Shown here: positions 18,219 through 26,031 of the stretch, one piece after another
Layout of the letters: each line of letters begins with the position of its first letter
Position numbering within the stretch: the stretch's first letter is position 1
Source: Gemmatimonas sp.
Lineage (GTDB): Bacteria > Gemmatimonadota > Gemmatimonadetes > Gemmatimonadales > Gemmatimonadaceae
Direction of reading: 5' to 3'
Length of the DNA stretch: 55,109 bases
Assembly (NCBI GenBank): GCA_011390805.1
Contig: JAABRT010000019.1
Coordinates: 1-55,109 of the forward strand
Translations under genes and position numbers: made by a program
The notes under the pieces: generated by a model
What the model saw: the letters and a program-made list of their open reading frames with translations, nothing else
Database searches by the model: none
Told to the model about the DNA's origin: nothing

Positions 18219-18821
18219 TCACTGTCTGGTTTCCTCCAGCGCCTCGCGCAACTCGTGCCGGGCGCGATGGATGTACGTCTTCACAGTGCCCAGGGGCAGG
18301 TCGAGTGTGGCCGCGATGTCCTCGTACGCGCGTCCCTCAACGTGACGAAGCATGATGCACGCCCGATACTCTGGACGGAGTTTGCCGATGGCGGCTTCGA
18401 TCGCTTCGCCCAGCTCCTTGGCTTCCAGTTCGTCGAGCGCGCTCTCCTGGTCGGCCGCCACGTCAAAGGTGGACGCCTCCACCTCGGCGGCACTGGAGGC
18501 GTGCGGCGAGCCGTCCATGCTGATGGTGTTCAGCCGACGGCGACGCAGGTGGTCGATGGCCACATTGTTCGCGATTTTGAACACCCAGCTCGAGAACTTG
18601 AACTCCGGGCTGTAGCGATCAATGTGGTTGAGCACCTTGATGAAGGCGTCCTGTGCCAGGTCTTCCGCCAGCTCACGATCGCGTACCATACGGTACACGA
18701 GCGAGAACACCGGTCGCTCGTAGCGCTTCACCAGTTCGCGGAATGCCAGTTCACGCCCCTCTTGTGCGAGGCGCACGACATCCGCGTCTGGGAGGGGGGA
18801 CAGATCGTGAGTGGTTGGCAT
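18219..18821 (-). CDS. ECF RNA polymerase sigma factor (RpoE-like)
   Basis: A 200-residue sigma-70 family factor with regions 2 and 4 only. Region 2 is visible as ELVKRYERPVFSLVYRMVRD, then AEDLAQDAFIKVL and FSSWVFKIANNVAIDHLR. Region 4 is PEYRACIMLRHVEGRAYEDI followed by LDLPLGTVKTYIHRARHEL. It directs polymerase to stress or envelope promoters. I chose ATG 18821; an upstream start at 18890 would add 23 poorly conserved residues. Gene order sigma, anti-sigma, membrane protein on one strand supports a self-contained signalling unit. Confidence 0.92.
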   Translation of the reverse strand: MPTTHDLSPLPDADVVRLAQEGRELAFRELVKRYERPVFSLVYRMVRDRELAEDLAQDAFIKVLNHIDRYSPEFKFSSWVFKIANNVAIDHLRRRRLNTISMDGSPHASSAAEVEASTFDVAADQESALDELEAKELGEAIEAAIGKLRPEYRACIMLRHVEGRAYEDIAATLDLPLGTVKTYIHRARHELREALEETRQ

Positions 18822-19004
18822 CAGGGCGATGGCAAGGTAGTCCGATGCTTCGTGCGGGACCAGACGTAGCAGCGCTGATGGCGCGACCATGGCGCGTGCG
18901 TGACCGGGGCACAGGACGAAACGACATCGACGGCACGTACGAAGAACGACATCATCGTGAGCGAGTTCGCTTGCTCCGGCGCATGCGTACGGCGAGTATT
19001 CGTG

Positions 19005-19811
19005 ATGGCACCCTCGTCAATAGTTGGCCCACCTGACGCCCCGCAGAACGCGCGCCCGTCGCAATCGTCGCTCGATACCGCGGCCGCTGCGGCCCAGGGT
19101 GAGGGAAAACGTGCGTACGTGCAGCGCATGTTCAGTGACATTGCACCGCGCTATGACCTGCTCAATCACGTCCTGTCGCTCAATATCGACAAGGCGTGGC
19201 GGAAAAAGGCGTTGCGGGCGCTCAACTGGACGCGCGTACCCGAGGGCACATATCTCGACCTGTGCGCCGGCACGCTCGATGTCGGGGCGATGCTGGTGAA
19301 ACAGAAGGGATTCAACGGGCATGTGATCGGCGCCGATTTCGCCGTGCCGATGTTGCAGTACGGTCAGGGCAAGGCACCTCGCCACCGGCTCGCGCCAGTG
19401 GGCGCCGACGCGCTGGCGCTGCCGTTTGCCGACGCATCGCTCGATGGAGCCATCGTGGCCTTCGGCATTCGCAATGTGGCCGATCTCGACGCCGGTTTGC
19501 GGGAAGTCCGTCGCGTGCTCAAGCCCGAGGCGCGCTTTGTGATTCTGGAATTCAGTACACCTCCGTCCCGCATCATCCGGGCCGGTTATCACGCCTACTT
19601 CCATCATGTGCTGCCGCTCGTTGGCAAACTCGTGAGCGGCCACGGTTCGGCGTACACCTATCTACCCATGTCCGTGGCGCATTTCCCAACGGAGCAGGCG
19701 CTGGCCGATCGCATGCGTGGTGCGGGTTTTCAACAGGTGTCGTTTGACCGTGTCAGCTTTGGCATCGCGGCGATCCATGTCGGCGCCGCGACGACCGCAT
19801 CAACTTCCTGA
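19005..19811 (+). CDS. ubiE: Demethylmenaquinone methyltransferase, UbiE/MenG family
   Basis: SAM-dependent C-methyltransferase that converts demethylmenaquinone to menaquinone. The 268 residues show RMFSDIAPRYDLLNHVLSLN near residue 45, the SAM-binding loop YLDLCAGTLDVG near residue 85, and VAFGIRNVADLDAGLREVRR further on. The ATG at 19005 gives about 40 extra residues before the conserved core, so the N-terminus is a little long. It heads a plus-strand run of ubiD-, ubiA- and ubiX-like genes, which points to menaquinone rather than ubiquinone in this organism. Confidence 0.92.
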   Translation: MAPSSIVGPPDAPQNARPSQSSLDTAAAAAQGEGKRAYVQRMFSDIAPRYDLLNHVLSLNIDKAWRKKALRALNWTRVPEGTYLDLCAGTLDVGAMLVKQKGFNGHVIGADFAVPMLQYGQGKAPRHRLAPVGADALALPFADASLDGAIVAFGIRNVADLDAGLREVRRVLKPEARFVILEFSTPPSRIIRAGYHAYFHHVLPLVGKLVSGHGSAYTYLPMSVAHFPTEQALADRMRGAGFQQVSFDRVSFGIAAIHVGAATTASTS

Positions 19812-19812
19812 C

Positions 19813-21318
19813 GTGTCTGTGGATACTCTTTCTGCATTTATCGCCGAGATTGAAAAGGCCGGCGAGCTGGTTCGCATTACGCATCCTGTGCGTGTGCATC
19901 TTGAGTTGTGCGAGATCGCCGATCGTGTAATGAAGATGCCGGGAGGCGGACCGGCGCTGCTCTTTGAGCATCCGGTGCTGCGCGATGGCACGCGCGCCGA
20001 GATGCCGGTGGCGATCAATCTGTTCGGCTCCATGCGGCGCATGTCGCTGGCCATGGGCGTTGACGATCTCGATTCGGTTGGCGCGCGCATTACCGAGTTG
20101 CTCGATCTCAAGGTGCCTGACGGTTTGATGGCCAAGCTGGGATTTGCATCGCGACTCTTTGAAGTGGCCAAGTTCCCACCGCGCACCGGTGGCAGCGGCA
20201 CGCCCGCCTGTCAGCAGATTGTATGGAAGGGTGACGAGGTAGACCTCGACAAGTTGCCCATCATCACCTGCTGGCCCGAAGACGGTGGACCATACGTCAC
20301 GCTTACGATGGTGATTTCCAAGGATCCGGCGCGCGGCATCCGAAACGTTGGCATGTACCGCGTGCAGCAGCTCGGAAAGCGCGATGTGGCCATGCATTGG
20401 CAGCGCCACAAAACGGGTGCCGATCATTTGCGGCAGATGGCTGAGCGCGGCGAAACCATGCCAGTGTGCATTGCCGTGGGTGCCGATCCGGCCAGCATGT
20501 ACAGCGCCTCAGCGCCGCTGCCGCCCATGATTGATGAATTCATTTTTGCCGGATTCCTGCGTCGGTCGCCTGTGAAGTTGGTGAAGGCTGTCACGTGCGA
20601 CCTTGAAGTACCGGCCGAAGCGGATCTCGTGATCGAAGGCTACATCGATCCGGCCGAAGCACTCGTGATGGAAGGCCCGTTTGGCGATCACACCGGCTAC
20701 TACAGCGAAGCTGACTTGTATCCGCGTGTGCATGTGACCGCGGTGACAATGCGAAAACAGGCGGTGTACGCGACCACCATCGTGGGCAAGCCGCCCATGG
20801 AAGACTTTTATCTGGGCCACGCGACCGAGCGCATTTTCCTGCCGCTGCTCAAGCTCACCTGTCCGGAGATTGTGGACTACCACATGCCGGCCGAAGGCGG
20901 CTTTCACAATCTGGTGTTTGTCTCGATCAACAAGCGCTATCCCGGTCACGCCGACAAGGTGATGCACGCGTTGTGGGGACAGGGACTGATGTCGCTGGCC
21001 AAGGTGCTCGTGGTGGTAGACCACGATGTGAACGTGCGCAACACCATGGAAGCGTGGTGGAGTGCGCTCAACAACATGGACCCCGAACGTGATGTGCGAT
21101 TTACCATGGGTCCGGTAGACGTGCTTGATCATGCCAGCCGTGCGTTTACCTACGGCAGCAAGATGGGCATCGATGCAACGCGCAAGCTGCCGGAAGAAGG
21201 CAGCACGCGCCCGTGGCCCAAGATGATTGCCATGGACAAAGAAACCAAAGCCAGCGTTGACGCGATGTGGTCGAAGCTCGGCTTGCCGGTGCCCACCCGC
21301 GGTTTGGGCGTTCCATGA
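19813..21318 (+). CDS. UbiD-family decarboxylase (menaquinone pathway, MqnL-like)
   Basis: A prenyl-FMN-dependent aromatic decarboxylase of 501 residues, the expected family length. Visible segments include WPEDGGPYVTLTMVISKDP, MYRVQQLGKRDVAMHWQRHK and the catalytic region MEGPFGDHTGYYSEADLYP. Its cofactor would be made by the UbiX-type gene three positions downstream. The GTG at 19813 begins 1 base after the ubiE stop; a GTG at 19819 or an overlapping ATG at 19777 are alternatives. The end overlaps the ubiA-like ATG as ATGA. With no classical men genes around, I infer it acts in futalosine-type menaquinone synthesis. Confidence 0.9.
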   Translation: MSVDTLSAFIAEIEKAGELVRITHPVRVHLELCEIADRVMKMPGGGPALLFEHPVLRDGTRAEMPVAINLFGSMRRMSLAMGVDDLDSVGARITELLDLKVPDGLMAKLGFASRLFEVAKFPPRTGGSGTPACQQIVWKGDEVDLDKLPIITCWPEDGGPYVTLTMVISKDPARGIRNVGMYRVQQLGKRDVAMHWQRHKTGADHLRQMAERGETMPVCIAVGADPASMYSASAPLPPMIDEFIFAGFLRRSPVKLVKAVTCDLEVPAEADLVIEGYIDPAEALVMEGPFGDHTGYYSEADLYPRVHVTAVTMRKQAVYATTIVGKPPMEDFYLGHATERIFLPLLKLTCPEIVDYHMPAEGGFHNLVFVSINKRYPGHADKVMHALWGQGLMSLAKVLVVVDHDVNVRNTMEAWWSALNNMDPERDVRFTMGPVDVLDHASRAFTYGSKMGIDATRKLPEEGSTRPWPKMIAMDKETKASVDAMWSKLGLPVPTRGLGVP

Positions 21319-22301
21319 AGCAACAGGTAGGAATGCCGTTGCCACCCGGCGCGCGCGATGGGCAGACCTTTGAAGGCGGCTCGCTGCTCGTACGGCTGGC
21401 CAACTTCGTGAAGCTGCCGCACACCGTATTCGGGTTGCCGTTTGCGCTAGTTGGCGTGTGCTTTGCCACCGCTGTGGCGCCACTTACCTGGCCAACGCTC
21501 GGCTGGGTGCTGGTGGCATTCACCGCGGCGCGATTTGCCGGTATGGGATTCAATCGCATTGTTGATCGCGACGTTGACGCGCTCAATCCGCGCACTGCCA
21601 TGCGCGAGATCCCGCGTGGCGCGCTGACCGTTTCGCAGGCGACAACGGCGGTGGTGGTCATGAGCGTGCTGTTTGTTGTGGCGGCCTGGCAGCTCAATCC
21701 GCTTTGCCTGATGCTCTCTCCCATCGCACTGCTCTGGGTGCTCGGTTACAGCTACACCAAACGCTTCACCCGCTGGTCGCATCTCTGGCTTGGCCTCGGA
21801 CTCGGCATCTCGCCGGTTGGTGGTTATCTCGCTGTCACCGGTGCCTGGAGTGAGCCGGTGTGGATGCTGTGTGCACTGTCGCTGGCCGTGATGACGTGGA
21901 CGGGCGGCTTTGACATTCTCTACGCGCTGCAGGATGCGGAGTTTGATCGCACACAAGGTTTGTATTCGTTGCCGTCGTCTATTGGTGTGCAATCAGCGAT
22001 CTCCGTGGCGCGGGGGCTGCACGTGGTCACGGTGTTGTGTCTGGCCGCCGTGATCGCGGCTGACCCGTTGCAACTCGCAACGCAGGTGAATGCTGCCCTG
22101 CCACAGGCGTTGTTGTGGATTGGAGTAGTCGTTGCTGCAGTGCTGCTCGTGTGGGAGCATCGCCTGGTGAAAGCCAACGACTTGTCACGACTCGATGCGG
22201 CGTTCTTTACCATGAACGGTGTGATTTCCATGCTGTTTTTCGCGTGCGTGCTCGCTGCGACATTGCTCTCCACCGGTTCGCTCACGGCGGTAGGGGTATG
22301 A
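21315..22301 (+). CDS. UbiA-family prenyltransferase (MqnP-like)
   Basis: A 328-residue integral membrane enzyme that attaches the polyprenyl chain to an aromatic ring. The first Asp-rich motif is in FNRIVDRDVDALNPRT (residues about 92-107), and the second in the segment DILYALQDAEFDRTQGLYS. About eight hydrophobic segments follow. The form NRxxDRxxDxxNxRT with REIPxG is typical of the UbiA branch grouped with menaquinone (MqnP) prenyltransferases. The start overlaps the UbiD stop and the stop overlaps the UbiX start, both as ATGA. Confidence 0.88.
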   Translation: MKQQVGMPLPPGARDGQTFEGGSLLVRLANFVKLPHTVFGLPFALVGVCFATAVAPLTWPTLGWVLVAFTAARFAGMGFNRIVDRDVDALNPRTAMREIPRGALTVSQATTAVVVMSVLFVVAAWQLNPLCLMLSPIALLWVLGYSYTKRFTRWSHLWLGLGLGISPVGGYLAVTGAWSEPVWMLCALSLAVMTWTGGFDILYALQDAEFDRTQGLYSLPSSIGVQSAISVARGLHVVTVLCLAAVIAADPLQLATQVNAALPQALLWIGVVVAAVLLVWEHRLVKANDLSRLDAAFFTMNGVISMLFFACVLAATLLSTGSLTAVGV

Positions 22302-22912
22302 TGCCGCCGGATGACGTCCGTAAACATCCGGTTGTTCTGGCCATCACGGGTGCCAGCGGTGCGCCGTACGCGGTGCGTTTGCTGCAGGCGCTGGTGGCCT
22401 GTCATGTGCCAACATGGCTGATCGTCTCCTCGCACGGATGGCGTTTGCTGCAAACGGAATCCGGCATTGCCGACCTCGCATCACTTCGCACGGCGGTCGG
22501 GGAGGCCGCGTTCGATGCGACGGTGCGAGTCTTTGACGACAACGATCGTGGCGCCTTGCCTGCCTCCGGCTCGGCACGCACATCGGGCATGATTGTGTGT
22601 CCGTGCAGCATGGGCACGGTCAGTGCAATCGCTCACGGTACCTCGCGTTCACTCGTGGAACGCGCCGCCGATGTCACGCTCAAGGAACGACGCAAGCTGT
22701 TGCTGGTACCACGCGAGACACCGCTTTCACTGGTGCATCTGGAAAATCTCACCGCCGTCACACGTGCAGGCGCGATTGTGCTGCCGGCAGCACCCGGTTT
22801 TTATCACGGGCCGCAGGCCATCAGCGACCTTGTGGACTTCGTGGTAGCGCGGATTCTTGATCAGTTTGACATCGAACACGCTGTCGGCCGACGCTGGGGC
22901 GACGCTTCTTGA
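22298..22912 (+). CDS. UbiX-family flavin prenyltransferase (MqnM-like)
   Basis: Makes prenylated FMN, the cofactor needed by UbiD-type decarboxylases. The 204-residue protein shows the FMN-binding start VLAITGASGAPYAVRLLQAL, the CPCSMGTVSAIAHG segment, and the active-site region LVPRETPLSLVHLENL followed by PGFYHGPQ. The ATG at 22298 overlaps the ubiA-like stop. Its pairing with a UbiD-type gene in the same operon makes the function secure. Confidence 0.93.
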   Translation: MMPPDDVRKHPVVLAITGASGAPYAVRLLQALVACHVPTWLIVSSHGWRLLQTESGIADLASLRTAVGEAAFDATVRVFDDNDRGALPASGSARTSGMIVCPCSMGTVSAIAHGTSRSLVERAADVTLKERRKLLLVPRETPLSLVHLENLTAVTRAGAIVLPAAPGFYHGPQAISDLVDFVVARILDQFDIEHAVGRRWGDAS

Positions 22913-22934
22913 TACCACAGACAGGGACGACGAC

Positions 22935-23438
22935 ATGACACCAGTACCCATGGAAGGGCGCGGCGCCGAACGCATTGTGATTGGTTTGATTTCCGACACA
23001 CACGGCCTGCTGCGGCCGGAGGTCTTTCAGGCGCTCGAAGGTGTGAGCGAGATCCTGCACGCCGGCGACGTGGGCGACAATGATGTGCTCACCGAACTCA
23101 ATGCCATTGCGCCCACACGTGCCGTGTTTGGCAACACCGATACGCCGGGCCGCACCGATTTGTCGGAGCGTCTGGAAATCATGATCGGCAATATTCGTGT
23201 GCTGGTGACGCATGGCCATGAGCTGGGCACGCCGACACCTGAAAAACTGGTGGAGGCCTACCCGACTGCGGAAGTCATCGTGTACGGCCACACCCACAAG
23301 TCCATGGTCACACGGGTTGGCGACACACTCGTGGTCAACCCCGGTGCGGCCGGCCCCAAGCGATTTGAGCTGGTGCCGAGTGTAGCGCGCCTGAGCATCG
23401 CGCGTGGCGGCGCGAATGTGGAGATTGTGCAGCTGTGA
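22935..23438 (+). CDS. YfcE/MJ0936-type metallophosphoesterase
   Basis: A 167-residue calcineurin-like phosphodiesterase with the full set of metal ligands: GLISDTHG, LHAGDVGD, FGNTDTPGR, THGHELG and VYGHTHK, then NPGAAGPKR. Family members hydrolyse phosphodiesters in vitro and their physiological substrates are mostly unknown. ATG 22935 is 22 bases after the ubiX stop, so it may be the last gene of the menaquinone transcript. It converges on a membrane-protein gene with only 14 bases between. Confidence 0.88.
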   Translation: MTPVPMEGRGAERIVIGLISDTHGLLRPEVFQALEGVSEILHAGDVGDNDVLTELNAIAPTRAVFGNTDTPGRTDLSERLEIMIGNIRVLVTHGHELGTPTPEKLVEAYPTAEVIVYGHTHKSMVTRVGDTLVVNPGAAGPKRFELVPSVARLSIARGGANVEIVQL

Positions 23439-23452
23439 TCATCAGCTTCCCA

Positions 23453-23878
23453 TCAACTCCGCGTATCGCGCCACGCCAGCAACAACAGCGACAGCTCGCC
23501 GGTGTGAAACACCACTGCCGCCGCACCGATTGACGACAGCTGCCAGATAAGCACCGTGGCTGCGGCCATGAACCACGCGCCCAGCAGATAGCCTGCAGCG
23601 AACAGCGCGGTGACCGGTCGTGCAAAACGCCACCAGAGCACGGCGGCAGCGATGGCAACAAGCATGGCTTTGATCATCGCCATCACGCGCATCATGCGCA
23701 CGAAAGAGGCGTCACCCGCGGTGCTGGGCGTGCCCGCGACCGTCGCCCATGCGACCATCGCCGCGACAGCGATCATTCCTGCCACAAGCAGCGTGCGATA
23801 CGCGCCCGGGCTCATGGCAACGGCGCGGTCGCGCTCGCGCTCGCGCTGTGACACCGGTGATAGTGCAGATGTCAGCAT
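23453..23878 (-). CDS. Small hypothetical membrane protein
   Basis: A 141-residue protein with three or four hydrophobic segments (about residues 28-46, 68-84, 88-110 and 112-133) and a charged N-terminus (QRERERDRA). I do not recognise a family. Its ATG overlaps the stop of the uvrC-like gene, so it is the last gene of the purD-fpg-uvrC-like run. Confidence 0.6.
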   Translation of the reverse strand: MLTSALSPVSQRERERDRAVAMSPGAYRTLLVAGMIAVAAMVAWATVAGTPSTAGDASFVRMMRVMAMIKAMLVAIAAAVLWWRFARPVTALFAAGYLLGAWFMAAATVLIWQLSSIGAAAVVFHTGELSLLLLAWRDTRS

Positions 23879-25065
23879 GACGTCAGGACCTCCCGTATCG
23901 TTGGCGCGGTGCGCAACTGTTCTTCACCGCGGGTGCGAAACCAATGCTCCAGAAGCGTGAGCTCTTCGAGCGCGTCAACTGTCAGTGCGGTGGCGCGGGC
24001 CGGCGGCTGCGACTCCAGCGCCAGCAGACGTTCCACACCGTGGGGATCGGCAACTGATGTATCAGCCAACACGCGCCCCTCACGCACAAGATACAACCAA
24101 TCTGCATTCGCTCGCCCGGGCACGCGATAGGCAAACGAGGGGCGGGACAGCGCTTCGCGCACGCGCGTCAGCTGCGCGTTGAGCGTTTCCAACGCCGCCA
24201 GTCGATCGCGCAGCCATCCGGCGCGTTCAAAGGACAGCTGAGCGCTGGCCACGGCCATCTCCTGTTCGAGCGCAACCTGTGGTTCATCGCTGATGCCATT
24301 GATAAACTGCTGGGCGCGCGTGAGCTGCGTGAGGTACTCCGCCTGAGAGCAGGCCGCCACGCAGGGCCCGAGACAACGACGCGTTTCATAGCGATGACAG
24401 CCCGGCGTACGCGTGTAACGTGCATCGTCGGCGAAAAAATCACCGGCGTCGCGCAATACCATGGGCACACGGTCGGCACAGTCGCGCAAGCCAAGCGCAT
24501 CGTTCAAAACGCGCACCGCCGAGACGAGCGGCGCACGATGCGCGAACGGGCCGATTACGGTTGCACCCGCGCCGGCGCGCGATCCCGACACGGTGCTGGC
24601 GCGCTGCACCCGCAATCTCGGCACCGGCTCCCGTCGCACTACGATCACCCACCACTGATCAAGCGGGCGCGCGCCCCGCTTGTTGTACTCGGGAAGATGG
24701 GCGCGTATGAGCCGGGCTTCACGCAGCAGTGCGGCAAACTCGTTCGGCATCACATCCCACTCAATGTTGGCCGTCTCGCGCAACATGCGCGCGTGGCGAT
24801 GTTCGGGCCACGGCAACCTGAAGTAGCTGAGCAGCCGCGTGCGCAGCGTGCGGGATTTGCCTACGTACAGCACGTCACCACGTGCGCCGATCATGCGGTA
24901 CACACCCGGCACGTTCTGCGCATTGCGCCGCACCAGTTCGCGCAGCGGCGATGTGTCGAGTCGCGCCACCGGTTCCAGGAAAGAGAGCTGGGCGGCAGAT
25001 CGCGTACGGGCTGTTGGTGGCGGTCCGAACATAAGCCGAACATACGGCCGATGCCGGAAACGCAC
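23872..25065 (-). CDS. UvrC-like GIY-YIG nuclease without the C-terminal half
   Basis: A 397-residue protein. An N-terminal GIY-YIG endonuclease domain (VPGVYRM, VLYVGKSRTLRTRL, then YNKRG) covers residues about 45-125. A UvrC-type cysteine cluster TPGCHRYETRRCLGPCVAAC lies near residue 230 and a UVR-like helical segment near 265-305. The RNase H-like nuclease and helix-hairpin-helix parts of full UvrC (about 600 residues) are absent, so at most one incision is expected, as in Cho-type proteins. The GTG start at 25065 is 27 bases after the fpg stop; ATG 25032 is an alternative. Confidence 0.8.
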   Translation of the reverse strand: MRFRHRPYVRLMFGPPPTARTRSAAQLSFLEPVARLDTSPLRELVRRNAQNVPGVYRMIGARGDVLYVGKSRTLRTRLLSYFRLPWPEHRHARMLRETANIEWDVMPNEFAALLREARLIRAHLPEYNKRGARPLDQWWVIVVRREPVPRLRVQRASTVSGSRAGAGATVIGPFAHRAPLVSAVRVLNDALGLRDCADRVPMVLRDAGDFFADDARYTRTPGCHRYETRRCLGPCVAACSQAEYLTQLTRAQQFINGISDEPQVALEQEMAVASAQLSFERAGWLRDRLAALETLNAQLTRVREALSRPSFAYRVPGRANADWLYLVREGRVLADTSVADPHGVERLLALESQPPARATALTVDALEELTLLEHWFRTRGEEQLRTAPTIREVLTSC

Positions 25066-25092
25066 AAGCAGAGCGGTATTACGCTGCCGCCG

Positions 25093-26031
25093 CTACCGCT
25101 GACAGGTCGCGCAGAAAACGGTGCTCCGGCCATCAATGACGTGCGTGCCAATGAGCTTGCGCCCGCAGCGCGTGCACGGCTTCCCGTCCCGACCATAGGC
25201 CTGCAGCGCACTCACGTACCCACCCCGACCTCCGCTTGCGTCACGATAGTCGCGAAAGCTTGTGCCCCGCGCGGCGATGCTGGCGCGAAGAATCTCCTGC
25301 AACGCCGTGTGCAACTCCACCCATTCATCGTCGCGCAGATCGCGCACGCGGCGCGACGGATCGATGCCTGCATTCCACAGACTCTCCGTCGCGTAGATGT
25401 TGCCCACCCCGGCCAGTCGTGTCTGGTCCATAAGCGCGGCTTTGATCGTGCGCGTGGAATCGCCAAGTGTGTCGCGTAGCGCGTGCGCGGAGAAATCTTC
25501 ACCAAGCGGCTCGGGGCCGAGTGCTGTGCTGTACGTCGTGAATGTGTCATGCGACATCCACGAGACGGTACCAAGTCTGCGGACGTCGCGATAGTGCAGC
25601 GTTCGCGCGTCGTGCAAGGTGAACGATACGGTGAGATACTCCGACAGCTCGGCCGGCAGTGTTCCGTCGTCAATCAACAACGACCCGGTAAACCTCGGTT
25701 GCACGACGATGTGCGCGAGGTCGTGCGTGGTATTGATTGCGGTATCGTTCGCGGTATTGTGAGGAACCGTGCGCACGCTATTGTGAGAAACCGTGCGCGC
25801 GGTATCGTGATCAACATTGCGCATGGCGTCAGAGGTCAGATCAATCACGATCAACTTCGCCCGACGCCATACACGGGAGATCACACGCCCGACTGACAGA
25901 GCGCCGAGTGTTGCTGCGGTTGCACCGCGCAACACGTCTTCGCGAATCACATGTACACGGGCAATGCGAGCACCAACCACACGTTCGTTCAAATCACGCG
26001 CGATCGTTTCCGTTTCCGGCAACTCCGGCAT
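25093..26031 (-). CDS. mutM: Formamidopyrimidine-DNA glycosylase with tandem-repeat insertion
   Basis: Removes 8-oxoguanine and formamidopyrimidines from DNA. The 312 residues begin MPELPETETI, giving catalytic Pro2 and Glu3; Lys59 is in RRAKLIVIDL. The C-terminal zinc finger is CTRCGRKL followed by GRSTVFCATCQ. The protein is about 40 residues longer than usual, because residues 68-106 are an insertion of imperfect 8-residue repeats (HDTART, HNSVRT, HNTAND). Two lesion-void-filling residues differ from the usual: the Met of MTG is Phe (PRFTG) and the Phe of RRFG is Leu (RRLG). The start directly follows the purD stop (TAAATG). Confidence 0.93.
   Translation of the reverse strand: MPELPETETIARDLNERVVGARIARVHVIREDVLRGATAATLGALSVGRVISRVWRRAKLIVIDLTSDAMRNVDHDTARTVSHNSVRTVPHNTANDTAINTTHDLAHIVVQPRFTGSLLIDDGTLPAELSEYLTVSFTLHDARTLHYRDVRRLGTVSWMSHDTFTTYSTALGPEPLGEDFSAHALRDTLGDSTRTIKAALMDQTRLAGVGNIYATESLWNAGIDPSRRVRDLRDDEWVELHTALQEILRASIAARGTSFRDYRDASGGRGGYVSALQAYGRDGKPCTRCGRKLIGTHVIDGRSTVFCATCQR
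25732..25827. repeat. In-frame 24-bp tandem repeats inside the glycosylase gene
   Basis: Four 24-bp units run from 25732. The second and third (25756-25779 and 25780-25803) share ATTGTGAGRAACCGTGCGC; the flanking units are more degenerate. They keep the reading frame and encode the 8-residue repeats of the insertion. Confidence 0.75.

Noticed and set aside
20509..21483. Long frame antisense to the UbiD-type gene
   Set aside because: No motif or start signal; the sense gene is clear.
25093..26031. Glycosylase gene as a pseudogene because of the repeat insertion
   Set aside because: The frame is intact, and the catalytic N-terminus, Lys and zinc finger are all present.
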